A stretch of DNA of 50,610 bases from Syntrophus sp. (in: bacteria) (GCA_013824835.1 PNOM01000012.1:1-50610); one strand, 5' to 3'. Positions 27,442 through 35,266 are shown, numbered from the stretch's first letter. Translations and numbers: made by a program. The notes: generated from the letters alone by a model not told the origin.

Positions 27442-27478
27442 GCGACGATGATGGTTGACATTACAATAGAGGAGCAAA

Positions 27479-30451
27479 ATGGTTAAATCGATAGCATTCA
27501 AAACCAGGGCAAGAACGATTGATCACCTCGGTCGAGAGCAAATAGCGGACTGCCCCACTGCCATTTCCGAGCTTTGGAAAAACTCCTACGACGCATATGC
27601 ACGGGAAGTGTCTCTACATATCTTCGACGGAGATGTGCCTGTAGCCGCGGTTTTTGATAATGGCCACGGAATGAGCCACGAAGAATTCATAGAGAAGTGG
27701 CTCGTTGTTGGTACGGAATCAAAGGCATCCGCCATGGAAGTACCGGAAGATGATCGGAATGATCTACCTTATCGAGAGAAACAAGGTCAAAAAGGTATCG
27801 GGCGTCTTTCTTCGGCCTACCTTGGCTCCTTACTTCTTCTGATTTCAAAAAGAAAGACGAATTCTTTCGTCGCTACACTTATCGATTGGCGCCTGTTTGA
27901 GAACCCGTTTCTCTACCTGCAGGACGTCGAAATACCCGTCGTGGAATTCGATAACAAGGTCGACTTTTGGATGCAAATTGCCTCCTTATTCGACAGGATG
28001 ATGGGCAATGTTTGGGGCGACGGTAATGACAGTGCTCGTGATGAACGTGTGGTTGCAGCGTGGGCGACATATAATGCTCTTGAAAGGGAAGAAGGCCGAA
28101 CCTCCACTAAGGCAGCGATCGAAGAAACCTTGATAGGGACGACCTTCACTGAACGACATATTGAAAACTGGCCAGTATGGGCGAATACATCTCCACACGG
28201 AACCGCGATGTTGATGGCCAATATCACCTACGATCTGGAAGCCCAGCTTTACAGCGCTGGAACGACGAGCGAAAGCGATGCACTCCAGAGCGCAAAAGAC
28301 AAACTGTTTCAGACTCTATCGAACTTTACGGACCCTTTTGTTGATCCCCATGAAGTCGAGAGTGGCTTAGGGGCCGATGATTTCAAGTATTCGGTTACGG
28401 CTTGGGAGGGTGCATTAAGTCGCCCAATCATTTCAGATGAGCGTGAATTTGACTACGGAAACCTTGAGGAGCTGGAGCACGTCCTTGATGGCGAAATTGA
28501 CGTGAGTGGAATTTTCAGGGGGAAGGTCAGAGCTTTCGGTAAATGGCTTGGGGGTGAGGTAATCATTAATCCCATTTCTGCTGTCCCCACCCGCTCAGAC
28601 TCCCGCGTTGGCTCGTTTCATTTACGAATTGGAACATTTGAGCAGACTAGAGAGAAGACGACCCATCCGGCGGAACTACACTCGAAGCTTATGGAACAGG
28701 CTGGCAAATACGGCGGTTTCATGGTGTATAGAAACGGTCTTCGCGTCATGCCCTATGGACGTGAGGATAATGATTTCTTTGAAATTGAGTTGCGACGAAC
28801 GAAGCACTTCGGCCGTGAATTCTGGTCGTACAGGCGGCTCTTCGGGCGCGTAGCGCTCACGCGCCTCGAGAATCCGAATCTACGCGACAAAGCCGGGCGC
28901 GAAGGAATTATCGATAACAAGGCAGCGAAGACTTTTCGTGACATCGTTATCAACATTCTTATGGAGAGCGCCAGACGGTTCTATGGCACTGATTCAGATA
29001 TCCGTGCCCAAGCTCTTCCGGATATTAAGGAGAACTATGCGAAGCAGAAGGCTGAGGAAGCACAAAAGCGGATTAAAGCAAGGAAAAGAAGAGAGTTTCG
29101 CAGTAGGCTGATGACAAATTTGCCCCAGATGCGGCTACTGGAAGAAGAATTGATCAAATTGGCAGTGACGGCTCGAAGTGATTCTCTACCCACGACCGAA
29201 ACAGAGTTGTTGACAGTGAGAGAACGCCTCTCAGAACTCAAGGAGCAACGAATCCGTCTCGCGCTCGGCCCTGCACCAAACGTACTGGGTGCATTGGAAT
29301 CGGATTATAGAGCCTTTCGGAGTTGCGACAATAGTGCCGCTGAGCTCATTGTTCGGCTCGGTGCGTCGATCTCTCATCATCTCGAAAGAATCAAACCAAA
29401 GTCTTCAAAAGAAGTGGCATATTCTGAGATCAGTCGCAATGCCGCATATTTGCAGCATAGGCTTCGCAAGTGGTCTGCAGAAACGAAGGAAATTCTCAGT
29501 GGGGAGATCAAGCGGATTTCTGACTTGACTGACGAAAGGAACAAGCGGTACCACAGCGAAACGTTGCCCCTACTGGATGATTTGGAGCATGGTCGAACGA
29601 CGCTTGCAGGAGTTCTTGATCAACTTGAGCTTGAACGGGATCGGCAGGACCGCGAGAATTCGGAGCTTTTTGAGCCCTACATTTCAACACTGAAGAGCTT
29701 GCAGGATAGCATAGATATTGAAACGATGGTAAGTTTCACAATGGAGGAAGCAGCAGACTTGCGTCAGGAGCTTGATCGATTGAATGCCCTGGCGCAACTC
29801 GGCATAACAGTGGAGATCATTGGCCATGAAATTGAAGGGCTGGAGATGACGATATCGCAAGGCCTGGAACATTTACCGAATGTAGCAAAAGATACACCGC
29901 TATTCGCCACGATTCGTGCGGCGCATGGTGCGCTTGTGGATCGGCTTCGATTCCTTTCCCCCCTAAAACTTTCCGGTGAAAAGGTCAGAACTTGGATCGG
30001 CGGGGAGAATATTGTCGATTATGTAAAGGGGTTCATGGGTGAATCCCTTGGACGGCGTGGCATTACACTTAACGTCAGTCCGGAATTTGCCCGTTTCAGT
30101 GTGTACGAACAGGCATCCAGGATATTTCCTGTGTTCATCAACCTAATCAACAATGCTGCCTATTGGGTCAGTCAGTCGCCAACAAACTCTAAAACAATTT
30201 TTCTCGATATCGTTGATGGGAAGGTGGTTGTTGCCGATGATGGTCCCGGTGTAGAGAAAGATGACGTGAAGAGTCTTTTCACTCTTTTTTTTACCAGGAA
30301 GATACGCGGTGGGCGAGGAGTCGGTCTTTATCTCTGCCGCGCTAACCTGGCAGCGGGTGGCCATACGATTAGCTATGCGACAGAAAACCGTCTGCGCAGG
30401 CTTTCAGGGGCGAACTTCATCATTGACTTCAAAGGGGCGAAGTATGACTGA
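27479..30451 (+). CDS. two-headed GHKL protein: MORC-like ATPase at the N-terminus, histidine-kinase core at the C-terminus
   Basis: A 990-residue protein. N-terminal GHKL ATPase: N-box E31-LWKN35-SYDAY, G1 D60-NGHG64, G2 GQKGIGRLSSAYLG (103-116), as in MORC/paraMORC and HSP90-like ATPases of restriction loci. Residues about 400-540 continue as an S5-like part (YRNGLRVMPYGREDNDFFEIELRR, REGIID). A charged coiled region spans about 540-770. The C-terminal 210 residues are a histidine-kinase core: GHEI box with H783, N-box N888-LINNA, G1 D920-DGPG924 and G2 RGVGLYLCRANLAAGG (946 onward). GAGGAG precedes the ATG, and the receiver gene overlaps its end by 8 bases. I infer a sensor that couples DNA- or complex-remodelling ATPase activity to phosphotransfer. 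Confidence 0.85.
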   Translation: MVKSIAFKTRARTIDHLGREQIADCPTAISELWKNSYDAYAREVSLHIFDGDVPVAAVFDNGHGMSHEEFIEKWLVVGTESKASAMEVPEDDRNDLPYREKQGQKGIGRLSSAYLGSLLLLISKRKTNSFVATLIDWRLFENPFLYLQDVEIPVVEFDNKVDFWMQIASLFDRMMGNVWGDGNDSARDERVVAAWATYNALEREEGRTSTKAAIEETLIGTTFTERHIENWPVWANTSPHGTAMLMANITYDLEAQLYSAGTTSESDALQSAKDKLFQTLSNFTDPFVDPHEVESGLGADDFKYSVTAWEGALSRPIISDEREFDYGNLEELEHVLDGEIDVSGIFRGKVRAFGKWLGGEVIINPISAVPTRSDSRVGSFHLRIGTFEQTREKTTHPAELHSKLMEQAGKYGGFMVYRNGLRVMPYGREDNDFFEIELRRTKHFGREFWSYRRLFGRVALTRLENPNLRDKAGREGIIDNKAAKTFRDIVINILMESARRFYGTDSDIRAQALPDIKENYAKQKAEEAQKRIKARKRREFRSRLMTNLPQMRLLEEELIKLAVTARSDSLPTTETELLTVRERLSELKEQRIRLALGPAPNVLGALESDYRAFRSCDNSAAELIVRLGASISHHLERIKPKSSKEVAYSEISRNAAYLQHRLRKWSAETKEILSGEIKRISDLTDERNKRYHSETLPLLDDLEHGRTTLAGVLDQLELERDRQDRENSELFEPYISTLKSLQDSIDIETMVSFTMEEAADLRQELDRLNALAQLGITVEIIGHEIEGLEMTISQGLEHLPNVAKDTPLFATIRAAHGALVDRLRFLSPLKLSGEKVRTWIGGENIVDYVKGFMGESLGRRGITLNVSPEFARFSVYEQASRIFPVFINLINNAAYWVSQSPTNSKTIFLDIVDGKVVVADDGPGVEKDDVKSLFTLFFTRKIRGGRGVGLYLCRANLAAGGHTISYATENRLRRLSGANFIIDFKGAKYD

Positions 30452-32216
30452 TATCGCGATAGAAATACCAAATCATGACGAACTCATCCGAGAAGTTTTC
30501 ATTGACCCGATACGCACCGTGATAGTGGTCGACGACGAATATCCGACGTTGGACAGTCTGACAGCTAAGGAACTGAGCGTAGAAGGCGGCTGGAAGGGAG
30601 AAGAAAAGGATGTTCAGCGTGTTCGTGATCTTCTGGAATTCGCAAGAACAAAGGATAGGCCGTGGCTTGTAGACGTTCATGATGGCAAGAAGATCGGTGC
30701 TGCCACGGAGGAGGTGATCGCTCCGTACCTTCACCATTCAGATTTGTTGGTGTTGGATTACAATTTGGATAGCATCGGGGTCAAGGGTGGCGCTGCAATT
30801 AATATATTGAGAAGACTTGCACAAAATGACCATTTCAACTTGGTTATCGTTCATACAAATGAGAACAACCTTGAAACGGTCATTCGTGGAATCGCGTTAG
30901 GCCTCTCTTATCCTGATCCTGCACTATGTTTCGCCGACGAGGAGGAGAAATCACTGGGTGAAGATTTGGAGCAATGGGAAGACGAAGCCGAAGGGATTAC
31001 ATTGCAGCTTGACAACGAAATCTCGGAGGAGACGTATCTACAAGCAAGAACCAAGTACACGGACAATTACGCGGGGATACTCGGGGCGACGGAGGGGAAA
31101 AGAATTATTGACCTTTGGAAAAATAGGCCAAAACAAGTTCAACTCGACACAAAGCAGCTCGCTAAATTGCTCCTATTCAGAAAGCAGGTGAGCCTGACAA
31201 AACAGTTATCCCCGGAAGATTTTGGAAACGTTCAGGTCGGCCATTCAGACGCCATTAACTGGATACGGACTGATCGACTGTTCATCACCGTTTTGTCTAA
31301 AAGGTGTTCCCCTGATTCATTCGAATCCAAACTGCTGGAGGCGATAAGGACATCTTGTCCTTCTCCCCACCGCCTTCTGCTCGCCAAAATGAGGAGTGAA
31401 ATCGATCAGCGAGGGGTAGTCGCTGAGGCAGCAATCCTCGGGAATCGGCACATACAGGCAGAATGGCTGAGCGATTTTCTGAATCCAGATCCGGTCGACC
31501 CGAAAGGCGTCATTTACAACACGATAGACCAGCACTGGGAGGCCCTCGGTGATCAATTGAGATCGGCTCTCAGCAGTTTTGCTGAACGGTTATATCAGTA
31601 TTTTGCCTCGTTGGACAAAGATGACGTTATGAATGGGTGTGGTTTTAGTAATACCGATGTTGGTTCCACCGACGCTTTGATGTCGTTCAACTGTTTTACG
31701 AGTACCAAGCCTATCGATAGATCACATCTGACTACAGGCCATATATTCAGTATTTCCGGTGAGGAACAATCCCTTTGGGCCTGTCTTACCCCTGCTTGCG
31801 ACATGGTTCCAGATCGGCCATTACCGCCGGGCTTGACTGACTGTCGTCCATTTGTGGCAGTGCAACTCAACCGAATTGACAAAGCTATGGCGTTAAAAAA
31901 TGCTACTAAGAACATCTTTCTGTTTCTCAGAATCAATGGAGAATTGGAGGCGTTCAGCATACACAAAAGGGGTGACATGACGGCAAATCCTGTTTGGAAG
32001 CAGATGTTTGCGCGCGCCAATGGGAGATTTCACGGGGACAGCAAGCTGAATGTCGGCTGGATAGCCCAAAGGGACGGCGAGTTAAGTATAAGTTGGAGCG
32101 AGGTCTCCACTGTGGCCCAACTGCGTTCTGAATACGCGCTAAACTTGCTGCAGCGCATCGGTGTTTTTCTCTCTCGACCCGGGCTAGGCATTAACTTCAA
32201 GAGTCGTCAAGCATAG
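30444..32216 (+). CDS. receiver-domain protein with long unrecognised C-terminal region
   Basis: A 590-residue protein. The first 150 residues form a response-receiver-like domain: D30-D31 in TVIVVDDEYPTL, probable phosphoacceptor D105 in DLLVLDYNLDS, and switch T138 in LVIVHTNENN. An unusually long insert separates D31 from D105. The remaining about 440 residues include an acidic helical part (EEKSLGEDLEQWEDEAEG), a helical middle (HRLLLAKMRSEIDQRGVVAEAAI) and a C-terminal domain with TGHIFSISG and LWACLTPACDMVPD. No nuclease or DNA-binding motif is recognisable. I chose ATG 30444, which overlaps the ATPase stop by 8 bases; translation is coupled. It is the natural phosphate acceptor of the upstream kinase core. 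Confidence 0.8.
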   Translation: MTDIAIEIPNHDELIREVFIDPIRTVIVVDDEYPTLDSLTAKELSVEGGWKGEEKDVQRVRDLLEFARTKDRPWLVDVHDGKKIGAATEEVIAPYLHHSDLLVLDYNLDSIGVKGGAAINILRRLAQNDHFNLVIVHTNENNLETVIRGIALGLSYPDPALCFADEEEKSLGEDLEQWEDEAEGITLQLDNEISEETYLQARTKYTDNYAGILGATEGKRIIDLWKNRPKQVQLDTKQLAKLLLFRKQVSLTKQLSPEDFGNVQVGHSDAINWIRTDRLFITVLSKRCSPDSFESKLLEAIRTSCPSPHRLLLAKMRSEIDQRGVVAEAAILGNRHIQAEWLSDFLNPDPVDPKGVIYNTIDQHWEALGDQLRSALSSFAERLYQYFASLDKDDVMNGCGFSNTDVGSTDALMSFNCFTSTKPIDRSHLTTGHIFSISGEEQSLWACLTPACDMVPDRPLPPGLTDCRPFVAVQLNRIDKAMALKNATKNIFLFLRINGELEAFSIHKRGDMTANPVWKQMFARANGRFHGDSKLNVGWIAQRDGELSISWSEVSTVAQLRSEYALNLLQRIGVFLSRPGLGINFKSRQA

Positions 32217-32224
32217 AGAAACGC

Positions 32225-32632
32225 ATGGACAACCTATCTCCAGAACAGCGGTCAAGTAATATGTCGGCCGTGCGCGGAAAAAATACCTCCCCGGAGTTAC
32301 GAGTTCGTCGAATGCTTCATGCTATGGGCTACCGGTTTCGTCTTCACCGAAAAGACCTCCCCGGCAAACCAGACATAGTACTTTCCAAGTATCGACTCTG
32401 CATATTCGTGCATGGGTGCTTCTGGCATCAGCATCCGGGCTGCAAAAGGGCGACTATTCCAGAGACAAGAAAGACTGAATGGCAGGAAAAGTTTCGCCAG
32501 AACAAAGAGCGGGATGATCTGGTCCAAAAAGAGCTTGAAAACCTAGGGTGGCGCGCGTGTGTGATATGGGAATGCGAAGCTAAAATACCTAACAACCTTA
32601 TTCGGATTATCGCGAAGAATCTCAAAACATGA
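32225..32632 (+). CDS. vsr: Vsr-type DNA mismatch endonuclease
   Basis: A 135-residue very-short-patch repair endonuclease. It matches the family along its length: MSAVRGKNTSPELRVRRMLHAMGYRFRLH, LPGKPDIVLSKYRLCIFVHGCFWHQHPGCKRA, and NLGWRACVIWECEAK. The metal and catalytic residues D50, H63 and H68 are in place. Vsr nicks T:G mismatches that arise when 5-methylcytosine deaminates, so it protects against the mutational cost of the adjacent methyltransferase. It starts 9 bases after the receiver gene and closes the operon. Some Vsr-fold enzymes act as restriction nucleases, but this sequence looks like a plain repair Vsr. Confidence 0.95.
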   Translation: MDNLSPEQRSSNMSAVRGKNTSPELRVRRMLHAMGYRFRLHRKDLPGKPDIVLSKYRLCIFVHGCFWHQHPGCKRATIPETRKTEWQEKFRQNKERDDLVQKELENLGWRACVIWECEAKIPNNLIRIIAKNLKT

Positions 32633-32886
32633 GGTCTATGAGGAAATATAACGAAAGGCACACAAAACACATAAACGGGCGGTGATTACGGATATCATCG
32701 AACATGGTTACACTCTTATGGTGATTAGATTCTGTAAGTTGCCAGTGTTAACCGGTAAGAAATCATCGGAAGTAAAAGGGTGATCCACACTTGGCTTCCG
32801 GCGTATTCCCCCATGCTTCTATTCTGGCTAATTACTGATAATTTATCAAGAAAATAATGTAGTTGTGATTGACTCGTGCGGGTAAT
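32633..32886. other. intergenic region after the vsr operon
   Basis: About 250 bases without a credible gene or clear terminator. It leads to the 3' end of a leftward, disrupted gene, so the two transcripts converge here. Confidence 0.4.
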
Positions 32887-33432
32887 CTATTTTCCTTTTA
32901 ACCATTTTTCATCCTCAAAAGGTTCTGCTATCCTTTTTATTAATGCCGGAGTGAGTTTTCCTCCACTGAGGAGAAAATCCATATCTTCATTGCCTGATGC
33001 AGGAACAGTATGCGGGACACCCAGTATGCTTATCCAGGGAGGACTGCCAGGCGCCACTGGACCCAATGGAGCGGAACGAATCGTCTCCGGGATTATCAGA
33101 TAAAATGAGCCGGTTTTATTGTTGTCGACAGGAGCGGTGCCTTTTGGTATTACCAGCCCACCCTGTTTTGACCGAACTGTTTCTTGAGCAGGCAAACGTA
33201 GCCGATAAGGAGGAGCGCCTTTGCCAACATCAACATCGGCTGTGTAATTCCATTTCTAAATCAATAGTCTATTTTATGTCAGATGTCATTGCGCGCAAAG
33301 CGAAGCAATCTCAAAGCCTTAGATTGCCACGTCGCTACGCTCCTCGCAATGACTTGAATTAGAAATGGAATAAGAAATAGCTGAGAATCCGAGGATTACA
33401 GCGAGTACTGCGATAAAAGCAATCCGATTCAT
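32887..33432 (-). pseudogene. small exported protein gene split by a MITE
   Basis: Reading leftward, ATG 33430-33432 (GGAG 6 bases upstream) begins a signal peptide MNRIAFIAVLAVILGFSAIS, after which the frame enters the MITE at 33248-33370 and stops within it. Beyond the MITE the rest of the protein resumes: TADVDVGKGAPPYRLRLPAQ ... LKGK, stop at 32887. Deleting the 123-bp MITE plus one TAA copy joins the two parts in frame as FSAISYTADVDVG, giving 139 residues. The mature part is proline/glycine-rich with no family I recognise (TGSFYLIIPETIRSAPLGP, SGNEDMDFLLSGGKL). The gene must have been intact before the insertion. Confidence 0.8.
33248..33370. mobile_element. MITE with TAA target duplication (copy 2), disrupting a gene
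   Basis: A 123-bp element with 17-bp inverted ends (TTCCATTTCTAAATCAA and, inverted, TTCCATTTCTAATTCAA; one mismatch) flanked by TAA at 33245-33247 and 33371-33373. The inside is a hairpin made of GTCATTGCG... and ...CGCAATGAC arms, a motif common among dispersed bacterial repeats. Its precise removal restores a reading frame, which fixes both boundaries. Confidence 0.9.
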
Positions 33433-33524
33433 TGCCTTCTCCATATACCCTGAATTGGCATATATTACATTATATCTTCCGGGCGGCAATTTCAATCCCC
33501 TGGAGGCGCGGGTGTGGTTTTAGC

Positions 33525-33545
33525 AATATTCGTCTGTTGAACCGA
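33525..33545. repeat. 21-bp direct repeat, left copy
   Basis: AATATTCGTCTGTTGAACC + GA occurs exactly here and at 34580-34600 in the same orientation. The two copies bracket the right structured repeat and the second TumE-type pair (about 1.05 kb). Confidence 0.8.
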
Positions 33546-33589
33546 GTAACCTTCAGTTAACTGAAGCGAAAAAGATGATGTTCCTGGAC

Positions 33590-33826
33590 GGCCCCTGGCA
33601 CGGGGCGAAAACTTGATCTGCATCGCTCTGCTTGCCTTTGGTCCTCCGACGAATCGCTATACGCCTGCCTACAAGGCTTCACAGCCTTTTCTGATTTAGC
33701 CGGGGACCCGTGCGCAATATGCCCGCATGAGATAAGTTTTGTTCACGGGTGGCACAGGGGCCACTACACCCGGCATCAATAGGTGTCTTTTCGTATATTG
33801 GATGCCGGAAAATAGACCAGATGAGG
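33590..33826. repeat. structured repeat, right copy
   Basis: It corresponds to the element at 25239-25437 in the same orientation. The outer stem is GGCCCC (33590-33595) with GGGGCC (33757-33762), and the inner stem is GCACGGG with CCCGTGC. An extra stretch of about 40 bases sits in the 3' arm. The final 57 bases (33770-33826), including the CCGGCATC/GATGCCGG hairpin, match the left copy at 55 of 57 positions. A perfect palindrome, CTTCAGTTAACTGAAG, lies just upstream (33551-33566). The element ends about 55 bases before the second TumE-type gene. Confidence 0.65.
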
Positions 33827-33845
33827 AAAGTAGTTGTATCTGAAC

Positions 33846-33881
33846 TTCTTTTGTGTAATAAGTTATGGTATAATATACCAT
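33846..33881 (+). promoter_or_regulatory. promoter/operator of the second TumE-type pair
   Basis: TTCTTT (33846-33851) and a perfect TATAAT (33869-33874) are 17 bases apart. The -10 box is the centre of the perfect palindrome ATGGTATAATATACCAT (33865-33881). The ATG at 33882 begins 7 bases after the -10 box, so the transcript should be leaderless. The same arrangement with a near-identical motif precedes the first pair. Confidence 0.7.
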
Positions 33882-34175
33882 ATGGTGGCAGAACTCATAT
33901 TTAGATCGAAGTTTGTATACCCTGACGGGGCTATCAGGGAGATGGTGCTATGGAGGCTGCCCGAAAAAACAGCAGACAACCCCTTTGGCCTCAAATACAG
34001 ACTTCATTACGGGTATCCCGATGGAAGAACGGTAATACGTTACGATAATGAGAAAGGCAAGAGTCATCATAAACACATCGGTGGCGATGAAGAGTTATAT
34101 CAATTTATTGATGTTGAGTCTCTTGTCGCTGATTTTTTGTCCGACATTGAGCGGGCACGAGGGGGCTTACAATGA
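33882..34175 (+). CDS. TumE-type (DUF6516) toxin-like protein, second copy
   Basis: A 97-residue protein, MVAELIFRSKFVYPDGAI, with the same plan as the gene at 653-934: a MVLWRLPEK strand, LKYRLHYGYPDGRTVIRYDNEKGKSHHKHIG in place of the first copy's ERVVGYDNGEGKGDHRHYG, and an acidic C-terminal helix (VADFLSDIERAR). The two are clear paralogues but too diverged to be a recent duplication. The start is the ATG at 33882; an in-frame earlier start would lie upstream of the promoter. It overlaps its antitoxin by ATGA (34172-34175). Confidence 0.75.
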   Translation: MVAELIFRSKFVYPDGAIREMVLWRLPEKTADNPFGLKYRLHYGYPDGRTVIRYDNEKGKSHHKHIGGDEELYQFIDVESLVADFLSDIERARGGLQ

Positions 34176-34531
34176 ATGATGATGTAAAAATAGAAATCAA
34201 AGAGGCGAAACAGTCGGCACAGGAATTTGTTGATGCCTGGCATCGCGCTGAGCGGGGCGAGCCAACTGAAGAACCTGTGGACCGGCTCTATTTCCCGGAC
34301 TTGGAGGCGTTGCTTCGAACGCTGACTGCCCGTCGCATCGGGCTGTTGAAGATGCTCCACAAGACTGGCGTTACGAGCATCCGTGCCCTTGCCGGGCTTG
34401 TTAAACGGGACTACAAAAACGTTTATCAGGACATAAAAGCCCTTGAAGCGATCGGCTTGGTGGTTCGGGGAGACAAGGGATTCTCTGTGCCGTGGGAACG
34501 TATCGTTGCTGAAATACCTTTGGCGGCATGA
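34172..34531 (+). CDS. winged-helix antitoxin/regulator of the second TumE-type pair
   Basis: A 119-residue protein with an N-terminal helical part (IEIKEAKQSAQEFVDAWHRAERGE) and a winged helix-turn-helix (TSIRALAGLVKRDYKNVYQDIKALEAIGLVVRG). It shares the fold and the KRD-KNV-D-LE-IGL pattern with the antitoxin at 931-1296. It probably binds the palindrome over the promoter at 33865-33881. The DNA-binding fold is clear; the neutralising role is inferred from the family. Confidence 0.75.
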   Translation: MNDDVKIEIKEAKQSAQEFVDAWHRAERGEPTEEPVDRLYFPDLEALLRTLTARRIGLLKMLHKTGVTSIRALAGLVKRDYKNVYQDIKALEAIGLVVRGDKGFSVPWERIVAEIPLAA

Positions 34532-34579
34532 ATGAGCTATTGAGGCACAGTCAGACGCTAAGCTGCCAAGATTTGAAGT

Positions 34580-34600
34580 AATATTCGTCTGTTGAACCGA
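34580..34600. repeat. 21-bp direct repeat, right copy
   Basis: Exact partner of 33525-33545. It lies about 50 bases after the antitoxin stop, so a segment carrying the structured repeat and the toxin-antitoxin pair is flanked on both sides. Confidence 0.8.
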
Positions 34601-34738
34601 TGACTTTCTCCTTGAAATTAGCGGACGGATGGGGGAAAATGAAGTTGAAGGCATCAGGAAGGAATAGGTACACAGGAATGATTTGCGCGATTTAGTAATC
34701 ATTCCTGATCTGCTCAGGCTATACAGGTTGGAGCCGCG

Positions 34739-35266
34739 ATGAAGACCATTAAAGCATTAACCATTCGGCGGTCCACGGTGGCCCCCACAGTCAAGGGTCC
34801 GGAGATGCGGGCTCCTTTGAGGCCTCTACGGGTAGCATTGTGTGCAATGTTGTTCCTTGTGAATTTTCATGTCAGTGCCTTTGCCCAATCATCATGCAAC
34901 GGAATTCACGTAAAGATTTTGGACATTAGAAATAATACTGGAACCATAGCATGTGCGCTCTTTGAATCTCCGGATGGCTTCCCTGATGATTATCACCGTT
35001 TTGCAGCCAGTATTATAGCAACAAAAATTCGCGATAAGCAGGCCCGTTGTGATTTTCAGGACATCGCGCCTGGAACATATGCCCTTGTCGTTGCTCACGA
35101 TGAAAACATGAACGGCAAACTTGACGCTAATTGGCTGGGGGCGCCAACGGAAGGTTACGGTTTTTCAAACGATGCAAAGGCATGGCTTCGCGCGCCTTCA
35201 TTCTCTGCAGCCAGCTTCTCCTTCGATGGGAAAAACCTGGATCTGACGATCAGCCTCCATTACTGA
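34739..35266 (+). CDS. exported DUF2141 protein
   Basis: A 175-residue protein. The signal peptide has a long basic start and a hydrophobic core (LRVALCAMLFLVNFHVSAFAQ), cleaved near AFAQ. The mature part has the DUF2141 sequence: HVKILDIRNNTGTIACALFESPDGFP, FQDIAPGTYALVVAHDENMNGKLDANWLGAPTEGYGFSNDA. The latter resembles a beta-sandwich with a DxNxNGKLD calcium-like loop. DUF2141 proteins are periplasmic or secreted and of unknown function. GGAG precedes the ATG by about 6 bases. ATG 34805 (MRAPLRP) is an alternative start with a more usual signal-peptide length. Confidence 0.85.
   Translation: MKTIKALTIRRSTVAPTVKGPEMRAPLRPLRVALCAMLFLVNFHVSAFAQSSCNGIHVKILDIRNNTGTIACALFESPDGFPDDYHRFAASIIATKIRDKQARCDFQDIAPGTYALVVAHDENMNGKLDANWLGAPTEGYGFSNDAKAWLRAPSFSAASFSFDGKNLDLTISLHY

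Noticed and set aside
32225-32632. Vsr as the restriction nuclease of the operon
   Set aside because: Its sequence fits ordinary very-short-patch repair Vsr proteins throughout; no added target-recognition domain is present.
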